From Microbacterium azadirachtae (GTDB lineage: Bacteria; Actinomycetota; Actinomycetes; Actinomycetales; Microbacteriaceae): a DNA stretch of 64,000 bases. Below the pieces are notes generated by a model. The model ran no database searches, was not told the origin of the DNA, and worked only from the letters and a program-made list of their open reading frames with translations. Every line of letters starts with the position of its first letter. The first letter of the stretch is position 1. The DNA lies in the NCBI RefSeq assembly GCF_000956545.1, contig NZ_JYIT01000080.1, positions 1 to 64,000 of the forward strand, read 5' to 3'. The translations under genes were made by a program, and so were the position numbers. Positions 9,407-15,926 of the stretch are shown in pieces.

Positions 9407-9472
9407 CGGTCGTTGAGCGAGGCCGCGCGCAGCGCGACTGAGACGAAACGCGGGGCGCTCGCTCAACGACCG
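9407..9472. repeat. Palindromic element inside the ABC operon
   Basis: Perfect 15-nt inverted arms, CGGTCGTTGAGCGAG at 9407-9421 and CTCGCTCAACGACCG at 9458-9472, flank a 36-nt GC-rich centre containing GACTGAGACGAAACGC. The TCGTTGAGCGAG...GAGACGAAACG wording matches a class of short intergenic repeats I recall as common in Microbacteriaceae genomes (from memory, not checked). It sits between the binding-protein gene and the first ATPase gene, where a hairpin could lower downstream expression relative to the binding protein. Confidence 0.7.
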
Positions 9473-9486
9473 AGAGGGATGGACGG

Positions 9487-11160
9487 TTACTTGCCGGCCG
9501 GCTTCAGGTTCATGATGACCTGGACGGCCGAGGGCTGCGTCGGGTCGGCGGTCGCGTACTGGTCCTTCTCGCTCGGCCACCCCGTGAAGGTCCGGGTGTT
9601 GTACTCGCCGAGCTGGGGGTGCGTGCCGATCGGGATCGCGGGGACGTCCTCGACGAAGATCTTCTGGATCTTGTTGAGCGCGTCGGTGCGGGTCGCGTCG
9701 TCGGACGCCTGCGCGTACTGCTTGAGCAGCGCCGTCGCCTCCGGGTTGCTGTAGCGGCCGAAGTTGTCCGAGACCTTGCCGTCGGCCGCCTGCTCCAGGT
9801 ACGCCCCGTTCATCACGTCGTCGTAGATGTGCCACGGGTTGGAGCCGGAACCCGACCAGTGCAGCGCGGCGTCGAAGTTCCCCGTCGCCATGTTGGTGAA
9901 CCAGGTGTCGGCGTCCGGCGTGGCCACCTTGGCGTCCGCGCCCAGCGTGCTCTTGACCTGCGTCGCGACGAGCTGGATCCCGGTGACGTAGTCGTTCCAG
10001 CCCTGCGGATCCTGCAGCGTGAACGACACGGGGTTGCCGGACGGGTCGATCAGCGCGCCGTCCTTCCAGGTGTAGCCCGCGTCGGTGAGCACCTTCTTGG
10101 CGCCGTCGACGTCGATCGAGAAGGTCTTGTCCTTGTACTCGGGCGCGATGTACTGGTCGCCCGTGGGCTGCGGGATGCCGGTGACGCTGGTGAGCTCGGG
10201 GCCGGCGTTGCTGCGTGCCTTCTCCGCGTGCGCCTTGCGGTCGACGACCATGTTCACGGCCTTGCGGAAGGCGACGTCGTTGAACGGCGCCTTCGTGGTG
10301 TTGACCAGGACCATGTCCGGGCTCAGCACGTTCGCCCCCCAGAACACGTTGTGCTTCGGATCCTTGTCGACGTAGTTCTTCTGGTAGTCGGTGATGAAGA
10401 TCTGCGCCCAGTCGGCCTCCTTGCTCTGCAGCGCGCGCAGGAGTCCCGTGTTGTCGTTGTACTCGAGGTACTTGAGCTGGCCGACCGGCACCTTGCCGCC
10501 CCAGTAGTCGGTGCGCGCTTTCAGCACCACACCCTGCGAGGAGAAGCTCTTGATCGTGTAGGGGCCGGTGCCGACCGCGTCCTTGACCGGATCCTTGGAC
10601 GGGTCGGAGATGCTCTTCCACTGGTGCTCGGGGACGATGGTGACCTGCAGCACGTCGCCCTGCTTGACGAACTTCGACTCGCTGAACGAGAGCACGACGT
10701 TCCCGCCGTCCTTCTTGACGTCGGCGAGCTTGAGGCCGGCGAGGTCGAGGGCGGGCGTGTTCTTGATCATCGTGTAGGTGAAGACGATGTCGTCGGCGGT
10801 GAACGGCTTGCCGTCGCTCCATTTCACGCCGCTGCGCGGAGTGACGGTGAGCTGGGTGTAGTCGGCGTTCCACTCGACCTTGGAGGCGAGCCACGGGGTG
10901 GTCTCGTTCTTGCCGACCGGGTTCACGATCGCGAGGGGCTCGTAGATCATCCGGTCGTATCCGAGCGACATCCCCGACCCCGTGGAGATGAAGGGGTTGT
11001 TGGTCTGGGTCGACAGGATCGCGGCGCCGTCCGGCTTGGCGACGGTGAGCGAGCCGCCGCCGGACGCGCCGGCGGTGGAGCCCGACGAGCAGCCGGTCAG
11101 CGCGACGGCGCTGAGGGCCGCGATCGCCGAGACGACGAGCAGGGTCTTGGTGAGCCTCAT
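9487..11160 (-). CDS. Family 5 ABC substrate-binding lipoprotein
   Basis: A 557-aa extracytoplasmic solute-binding protein of the peptide/nickel/oligosaccharide family 5. It begins with a lipoprotein signal peptide (lipobox L-T-G-C, lipidated Cys24). Family-typical stretches include SKVEWNADYTQLTVTPRSGVKWSDGKPFTADDIVF, FNDVAFRKAVNMVVDR and a late VPAIPIGTHPQL segment. It is anchored outside the membrane and delivers ligand to the two permeases. AAGGAG lies 6 nt before the ATG. First gene of the operon, divergent from the TetR gene; the operator at 11225-11248 lies just upstream. The ligand is inferred to be a beta-glucoside or related oligosaccharide because the operon ends in a GH3 gene. Confidence 0.93.
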   Translation of the reverse strand: MRLTKTLLVVSAIAALSAVALTGCSSGSTAGASGGGSLTVAKPDGAAILSTQTNNPFISTGSGMSLGYDRMIYEPLAIVNPVGKNETTPWLASKVEWNADYTQLTVTPRSGVKWSDGKPFTADDIVFTYTMIKNTPALDLAGLKLADVKKDGGNVVLSFSESKFVKQGDVLQVTIVPEHQWKSISDPSKDPVKDAVGTGPYTIKSFSSQGVVLKARTDYWGGKVPVGQLKYLEYNDNTGLLRALQSKEADWAQIFITDYQKNYVDKDPKHNVFWGANVLSPDMVLVNTTKAPFNDVAFRKAVNMVVDRKAHAEKARSNAGPELTSVTGIPQPTGDQYIAPEYKDKTFSIDVDGAKKVLTDAGYTWKDGALIDPSGNPVSFTLQDPQGWNDYVTGIQLVATQVKSTLGADAKVATPDADTWFTNMATGNFDAALHWSGSGSNPWHIYDDVMNGAYLEQAADGKVSDNFGRYSNPEATALLKQYAQASDDATRTDALNKIQKIFVEDVPAIPIGTHPQLGEYNTRTFTGWPSEKDQYATADPTQPSAVQVIMNLKPAGK

Positions 11161-11224
11161 TGCTTCTCCTTCTGGGGCACGGCCATCGTGCGCCACCTGG
11201 TGCGGGGTCTCGCTTCCGGAACTT

Positions 11225-11248
11225 TACTTACTAGCGAGAAAGTAAGTA
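11225..11248. promoter_or_regulatory. Palindromic operator between SBP and TetR genes
   Basis: TACTTACT (11225-11232) and AGTAAGTA (11241-11248) are perfect 8-bp inverted arms with an 8-bp spacer. The site lies in the divergent promoter region between the transporter operon and the TetR gene, the expected position for TetR binding that would control both. Its AT-rich arms stand out from the surrounding GC-rich DNA. Confidence 0.65.
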
Positions 11249-11300
11249 GATGTGAGGTTACCGACGAGTAAGCTGGATGACAAGCGGCGAAGGGGACGAA

Positions 11301-11948
11301 ATGGTCACGACGACGTCGGCGCGCGTGAAATCACGCCCCGAGACCGAGCGCAAGCGCACCGAGATCCTGGACGCGGCGATCGAGATCTTCGGCGCGAAAG
11401 GATCCACCAACGGCACCCTCGCCGACATCGCCGAGCAGGTCGGCATGACGCACGCCGGGGTGCTGCACCATTTCGGGTCGAAGCAGAAGCTCCTGCTCGA
11501 GGTGCTCGACTACCGGGACAAGAGCGACGTCGCCGAGCTCGCCGATCAGCACATCCCCGACGGCCCCGAGCTGTTCCTGCACCTGGTGAAGACGGCGTTC
11601 GCCAACGAGCATCGTCCGGGCATCGTGCAGACGTACACCGTGCTGTCCAACGAGTCGGTGACGGACGGCCATCCCGCGCGCGGCTTCTTCGAGCACCGCT
11701 ACGAGAAGCTCCGCACCGAGGTGTCCGCCGCGTTCCGCGAGCTGTGCGCGCAGGAGGGCGTGACCGACACCGCCGCGATCGGCACGGCGTCGGCGTCGAT
11801 CCTCGCGGTCATGGACGGACTGCAGCTGCAGTGGCTGCTGGATCCCTCCGCCGTCGGGCTCGCCGAGGCCAGCGCGTTCGCCATCCGGGCGATCGTGAAC
11901 GGCGTGCTGCACCCCGGGCCCGCACTCGAGACCTACGCAGGACGCTGA
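11301..11948 (+). CDS. TetR family regulator of the transporter/GH3 operon
   Basis: A 215-aa TetR-type repressor. The N-terminal helix-turn-helix (about residues 15-60) contains the canonical EILDAAIEIFGAKGSTNGTLADIAEQVG and THAGVLHHFGSKQKLL recognition region; the rest is an all-helical ligand-binding domain. ATG 11301 is preferred over the in-frame ATG at 11277 because GAAGGGG lies a proper distance upstream. It is divergent from the family 5 binding-protein gene with a strong palindrome between them, so it probably represses the operon and itself, with a sugar or its metabolite as inducer (inference). Confidence 0.9.
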   Translation: MVTTTSARVKSRPETERKRTEILDAAIEIFGAKGSTNGTLADIAEQVGMTHAGVLHHFGSKQKLLLEVLDYRDKSDVAELADQHIPDGPELFLHLVKTAFANEHRPGIVQTYTVLSNESVTDGHPARGFFEHRYEKLRTEVSAAFRELCAQEGVTDTAAIGTASASILAVMDGLQLQWLLDPSAVGLAEASAFAIRAIVNGVLHPGPALETYAGR

Positions 11949-11985
11949 CACGGGCCCGCCGCCGGATCCGCGTAGGCTCAGCCCT

Positions 11986-13281
11986 ATGACGATCGACCTC
12001 GAAGCGCTCTTCATCGACCTGCACCGCAACCCCGAGCTCTCGTTCCAGGAGGTGCGCACCGCGGGCATCGCCGCCGGTCACCTGCGCGATCTGGGGTTCG
12101 AGGTCACCGAGGGGGTCGGACGGACGGGCGTCGTCGGCGTGCTGCGCAACCCTTCGAGAACCTCAGGGACCCCTTCGAGAACCTCAGGGACCCCTTCGAG
12201 AACCTCAGGGACCCCTTCGAGAGCCTCAGAGGCCCCGGGGCCCGTCGTGTGGGCGCGGGCCGACATGGACGCCCTCCCCGTCGTCGAGGAGTCGGGGCTG
12301 CCCTATGCCAGCACTGCCAAGGGCGTCGACGCCGAAGGGCACGAGGTCGGCATCATGCACGCGTGCGGCCATGACATGCACGTGACCGCCATGATCGGCG
12401 CCGCCGAGGAGCTCGTCCGCACCCGCGACGAATGGTCCGGCACCCTGGTCGTCGTCATCCAGCCCGCCGAGGAGTTCGGCGCCGGTGCCCGCGCGATGCT
12501 CGACGACGGGGCGCTGGACCGCTTCCCGCGTCCCGACATCGTCATCGGGCAGCACGTGACGCCGTTCCCCGCCGGCGTGATCGGCGTGCGGCCCGGGCCT
12601 CAGATGTCGGCCTCCGACGGTCTGCACGTGGTGCTGCACGGCCGGGGCGGACACGGATCCCGGCCGCACTCCACGATCGACCCGGTGGTCATGGCGGCCG
12701 CCACGGTGATGCGCCTGCAGACGGTGGTCTCGCGCGAAGTGGATCCGCATGACCTGGCCGTGGTCACGGTGGGCGCCATCCACGCCGGCACCAAGAACAA
12801 CATCATCCCGGCCGAGGCCACGCTCGATCTCAGCCTGCGCTACCCCGACGACGTCCTGCGCTCCCGGGTGCTGGCGAAGGTCGAGCGCGTGATCAAGGCC
12901 GAGGCGATGGCGAGCGGCGCGACCGTCGACCCGACCATCGAGACCCTGCACACGCTGCCCGCCACGATCAACGACGACGCGGCGACCGAGCGCGCGACCG
13001 CGGCCTTCCGCGCCGCGTTCGGCGAGGAGAACGTGATCGATCCCGGCCTCTTCACCGGCAGCGAGGACGTGTCGTGGTTCGCCCGCGATGCCGGCGTGCC
13101 GCTGGTGTTCTGGTTCTGGGGCGGCATCGCGCCCGCCCGCTACGCCGCCGCGGTGGCGCAGGGCACGGTCGACAGCGAGATCGCCACCAACCACTCCCCG
13201 TTCTTCGCGGTCGAGATCCACCCGACGATCGAGGTGGGCGTCCAGGCTCTCACCGTCGCCGCGCGCGAATTCCTGGACTGA
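11986..13281 (+). CDS. M20 family amidohydrolase (with in-frame repeat insert)
   Basis: A 431-aa M20 metallohydrolase of the amidohydrolase group (hippurate/IAA-amino acid hydrolase and N-acyl-amino acid deacylase relatives), expected to hydrolyse an N-acyl or peptide-like amide. Metal-ligand motifs are intact: ARADMDALP, MHACGHDMH, PAEEFGAGA, IGQHVTPF and the late NHSPFF. A central dimerisation domain (about residues 195-310) interrupts the catalytic domain. Residues about 55-82 are a repetitive Pro-Ser-Arg-Thr-Ser-Gly insert encoded by a 21-bp tandem repeat (12149-12232), placed between two beta strands where relatives have a short turn. TAGGCT at 11973-11978, 7 nt before the ATG, suggests a leaderless mRNA. 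It is convergent with the sortase gene, only 10 bp apart. Confidence 0.91.
   Translation: MTIDLEALFIDLHRNPELSFQEVRTAGIAAGHLRDLGFEVTEGVGRTGVVGVLRNPSRTSGTPSRTSGTPSRTSGTPSRASEAPGPVVWARADMDALPVVEESGLPYASTAKGVDAEGHEVGIMHACGHDMHVTAMIGAAEELVRTRDEWSGTLVVVIQPAEEFGAGARAMLDDGALDRFPRPDIVIGQHVTPFPAGVIGVRPGPQMSASDGLHVVLHGRGGHGSRPHSTIDPVVMAAATVMRLQTVVSREVDPHDLAVVTVGAIHAGTKNNIIPAEATLDLSLRYPDDVLRSRVLAKVERVIKAEAMASGATVDPTIETLHTLPATINDDAATERATAAFRAAFGEENVIDPGLFTGSEDVSWFARDAGVPLVFWFWGGIAPARYAAAVAQGTVDSEIATNHSPFFAVEIHPTIEVGVQALTVAAREFLD
12149..12232 (+). repeat. Four-copy 21-bp tandem repeat inside the M20 gene
   Basis: Four 21-bp units begin at 12149, 12170, 12191 and 12212; the shared core is CCCTTCGAGAACCTCAGGGA, with the last copy diverged. 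Because 21 is a multiple of 3 the array stays in frame and encodes a Pro-Ser-Arg-Thr-Ser-Gly-Thr heptad. The core matches the palindromic repeat CCTTCGACAGGCTCAGGGACC found in KdpB at 34380-34400, so this is probably an extragenic-type repeat that entered and expanded in a coding region. Confidence 0.9.
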
Positions 13282-13291
13282 CGGGCGACGG

Positions 13292-14263
13292 TCACACGCC
13301 GATCGGCGCGTCCGTCTCCGGGTCGTCCGATCCCGGCATCGCGACGGGCGCCTCGGCATTGCGGGCGGCGTCGCGACGCGGGCGCCCTGCGGCCACGACG
13401 ACGCCGGCCAGCACGAGGAACGCCCCGCCGAGCACGATGGTCCACCAGGGGAAGCCGGGGATGTCCGGCGCCGCACCGGCGGCGTCCAGATCCTTCTGCG
13501 GGGTCGGCGTCACGCGCTCGCCCGTGACCAGGATCCGGTGGGTGTTGATGCCGAGCGGGGTGCAGGTCACGAGCGTGACGAGGTCTTCACCCGGCTGGGC
13601 GCTCAGCGCCTGCGTCTCCTCGGGGAGGACCACCTTGGTGTCGCGCACCCGATAGGTCAGCACCTGGCCGAACACCTCGACGGTGAACGTGTCCCCGACC
13701 TTCAGCTGATCGAGGTTGTCGAACAGCGTCGCGCCGGCGAGGCCGCGATGCGCGGTGAGCACGGAGTGCTGATCGACGCCGCCGATGGGGAGGGACGTGC
13801 CCTCGAGATGCCCGACGCCCTTGGTCAGGGTGCTGTCGGAGGTGCCGTGGTAGATCGGCAGGTCGACGCCGATCGCGGCGATGCGCAGCCGGCCCATGAC
13901 GCCGTCGGCATCGGCCTTGAGCATGCGGGAGTAGTCGAAGCCGGGCGCGGCCGCAGTGCTGGTGGGGACGCGCGATCCCGGCGCGACGAGCGCTCCGCCG
14001 ACGAGGGCCCGGTTGTACGCCCGCGCCTCGTCGAGCGCCTTCTGCCGCGCATCGGGCGCGGAGCCGCCGACCTCGGAGTCCACCTTCACGATCAGCTGCG
14101 ACTGGTTGTACTGCGACCACCAGCTCGCCACCGTCGGATACATCAGGACCAGGACGCCGACGAAGGCGACCGCGGCGAGCATCGCGGTCGCCCAGGGCAT
14201 CCGCCACCGCGCAGGCGGCGCGGGCCTCACGTCCCGACGACGAAGCGGAGCGGTCTGCGTCAC
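13292..14263 (-). CDS. Class C (pilin-polymerising) sortase
   Basis: A 323-aa membrane-anchored transpeptidase. One N-terminal helix (about residues 25-47) and a second near the C-terminus (about 275-297) are typical of class C sortases. Catalytic residues are His172 (TAHRG), Cys234 (TLVTCTPLG) and Arg243 (NTHRILV). Class C enzymes cleave LPxTG motifs and join the threonine to a lysine of the next pilin, building covalent pili. The region before the catalytic core (about residues 90-115) may hold the lid; a DPF/DPW-type lid motif was not seen. Third gene of the pilus operon, 172 bp after the shaft pilin and separated from it by three hairpins. Confidence 0.93.
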   Translation of the reverse strand: MTQTAPLRRRDVRPAPPARWRMPWATAMLAAVAFVGVLVLMYPTVASWWSQYNQSQLIVKVDSEVGGSAPDARQKALDEARAYNRALVGGALVAPGSRVPTSTAAAPGFDYSRMLKADADGVMGRLRIAAIGVDLPIYHGTSDSTLTKGVGHLEGTSLPIGGVDQHSVLTAHRGLAGATLFDNLDQLKVGDTFTVEVFGQVLTYRVRDTKVVLPEETQALSAQPGEDLVTLVTCTPLGINTHRILVTGERVTPTPQKDLDAAGAAPDIPGFPWWTIVLGGAFLVLAGVVVAAGRPRRDAARNAEAPVAMPGSDDPETDAPIGV

Positions 14264-14303
14264 GACGGCTCCTCTCTCGGCCTCGGTGGATTGACGTGAA
14301 GGG

Positions 14304-14424
14304 TCCCGTGATCCCGGGCGCGCGACGCGAGCGGGATCACGGGAATGGGGGGAGGAGGGCAGGAGCTCTGGGGGCTCTGCCCTCCTCGGGCCCGTCGGCG
14401 ACCCCTGCGTGAGGAGTCACCGAC
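14304..14424 (-). terminator. Cluster of three hairpins between shaft pilin and sortase
   Basis: Three inverted repeats follow the pilin stop codon. In transcript order they are 14416-14424/14394-14402 (GTCGGTGAC-type, 1 mismatch), 14377-14387/14352-14362 (perfect 11 bp, GAGGAGGGCAG) and 14332-14344/14304-14316 (perfect 13 bp, TCCCGTGATCCCG). They can act as partial terminators or 3-prime stabilisers so that pilin mRNA exceeds sortase mRNA, a ratio that pilus assembly needs (inference). Confidence 0.6.
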
Positions 14425-14435
14425 GGACGAGGGTT

Positions 14436-15842
14436 TCAGTGGCGACGAGCGCGCACGCGGCGCACCAGGATCGCACTGACACCGGCCACGACCAGCAGTC
14501 CGCCGATGACGGCGAACAGGGTGCTGCCCGCACCACCGGTCAGGGGCAGGTTGGGACCGACCTGCTGGGTGTTGGAGATGGTGATGCTGGTCGGGTTGGC
14601 CGAGCCGTTCGCGGTCACCGTGACCTGGGTCCACGGGTCGGCGGGCAGCACGTAGCCGGCCGGGGCCTGGACCTCCTTGAGCCAGTAGTCCTTGCTCTTC
14701 ACATCGTTGTTGCCGACCCACAGGCCGTCGACCAGGATCTGGCCGTTCGCGTCGGTCGTGACGGGGCCGGCGACCTTGGTGCCGTTCTTGGCGTCGTAGA
14801 CCTCGAAGATCGCGCCCTGCAGCGTGTTCTTCGTGTTGCCGTCCTGCTTGACGACCTTGAGCGGGCCCCAGTTGGTCTGCGGCGTGTTGGTGGTGCGGTC
14901 GGATCCGTTGGTGTTGACGACGGCGGTGTTCAGGATCTGGCCGTCGGCGCCGAGCGAGGTCACGGTCGTGGTGATGTCCGCGGTCACCGCGGTCTTGCCG
15001 GCGAGCTTGCCGAGGCCGGTCGCAGTGAAGGTGATCACGGTGTTGCCGGAGACGGTGTAGTCCGTGCCCTCGGTGAGGGTGGTGCCGTCGACCTTGACCA
15101 CGGCGCCGACGTAGGTCAGGCGCGGGTCGAGGTTGTCCGTGATGGAGAAGCTGCGGTAGGTGTCACCCGCGGCCAGGGCGGGGATCGGGGCGTTGACCGT
15201 CCACACGATCTGCGAGCCCAGCACCGGCGCCTTCGGGTCGGCGACGGTCTTCGTCGGCTCCGTCGAGTTCAGCTTGTTCTTCGGGTAGACGTGGACGTTG
15301 TAGAGCCACGTGCCCTGGTTCGGGTAGGGCACCGAGACCAGGAACGGCTGCACCGGCGAGACGATGGGGTTCGCGCCGGGGCTGGTCTCCGTCACGAGGT
15401 ACAGGCCGTACGGCAGGTTCGAGACCACGGCCTGCCCGGAGGCGTCGGTGGTCGCGGTGGTGCCGGTGCCGAGCGAGAACGGCGCCGACGACACGTTCGC
15501 GGGGGTCGCGCTCTTCGCCTGGTCCCAGCCGGCAGCGGTGGTGAGGTCGATCGGGGTGCCGTTCGCGCTCACGCGCTGGACGCTGAACTGAACGCCCTCG
15601 AGGCCCTGACCGAGCGCGGCGATCTTCGCCGGGTCGGTGATCTGGGTGCCGTCGCCCGCGGCGCCGGGGTCACCGGCGTGCTTGTGGATGGTGAGGGTGC
15701 CCGTGGTGCCCGTGATGTTCGACGGGCTCAGGGTGTCGGCGGCGTTGGCGGCCGGCGACACCGCGAGGGCGCCGAGGGCGGCGAGGGCCGCGACTCCGAG
15801 CCCGGCTGCGAGCTTGCGCAGCCCGAGAGACCTGCTGGTCAT
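14436..15842 (-). CDS. Major (shaft) pilin, LPLTG-anchored, SpaA type
   Basis: A 468-aa secreted protein with a signal peptide (cleavage near ANA-AD, residue about 34), a pilin motif ending in YPKN with candidate linking Lys188, an internal isopeptide-type fold (about 190-330), an E-box-like region (YWLKEVQAPAGYVLP), and a C-terminal sorting signal: LPLTG at 432-436, hydrophobic helix and an Arg-rich tail. These are the parts needed for sortase-linked polymerisation, as in corynebacterial SpaA/SpaH pilins. It lies between the large LPLTG protein and the class C sortase on the same strand, so it is the likely shaft subunit. A GGAA-type ribosome binding site precedes the ATG. Confidence 0.92.
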   Translation of the reverse strand: MTSRSLGLRKLAAGLGVAALAALGALAVSPAANAADTLSPSNITGTTGTLTIHKHAGDPGAAGDGTQITDPAKIAALGQGLEGVQFSVQRVSANGTPIDLTTAAGWDQAKSATPANVSSAPFSLGTGTTATTDASGQAVVSNLPYGLYLVTETSPGANPIVSPVQPFLVSVPYPNQGTWLYNVHVYPKNKLNSTEPTKTVADPKAPVLGSQIVWTVNAPIPALAAGDTYRSFSITDNLDPRLTYVGAVVKVDGTTLTEGTDYTVSGNTVITFTATGLGKLAGKTAVTADITTTVTSLGADGQILNTAVVNTNGSDRTTNTPQTNWGPLKVVKQDGNTKNTLQGAIFEVYDAKNGTKVAGPVTTDANGQILVDGLWVGNNDVKSKDYWLKEVQAPAGYVLPADPWTQVTVTANGSANPTSITISNTQQVGPNLPLTGGAGSTLFAVIGGLLVVAGVSAILVRRVRARRH

Positions 15843-15887
15843 TTCCGTTCCTGCTTTCTTTGTGGTTCGTCGACCGACACCCGTCGG

Positions 15888-15909
15888 CCGACAGTTGTCG
15901 TGCTGTCGG
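15888..15909 (-). other. Hairpin between the two pilin genes
   Basis: CCGACAG (15888-15894) and CTGTCGG (15903-15909) are perfect arms in the 84-bp gap between the tip-like gene and the shaft pilin, with a second weaker pairing (CGACCGAC/GTCGGCCG) just after it in the transcript. Possibly an RNA-processing or stability element; no function is proven. Confidence 0.35.
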
Positions 15910-15926
15910 TTGAGGTGGGTGAGGGG

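Noticed and set aside
12149-12232. CRISPR-like array
   Set aside because: The 21-bp units are contiguous, with no spacers, lie inside a coding frame and no cas gene is near.
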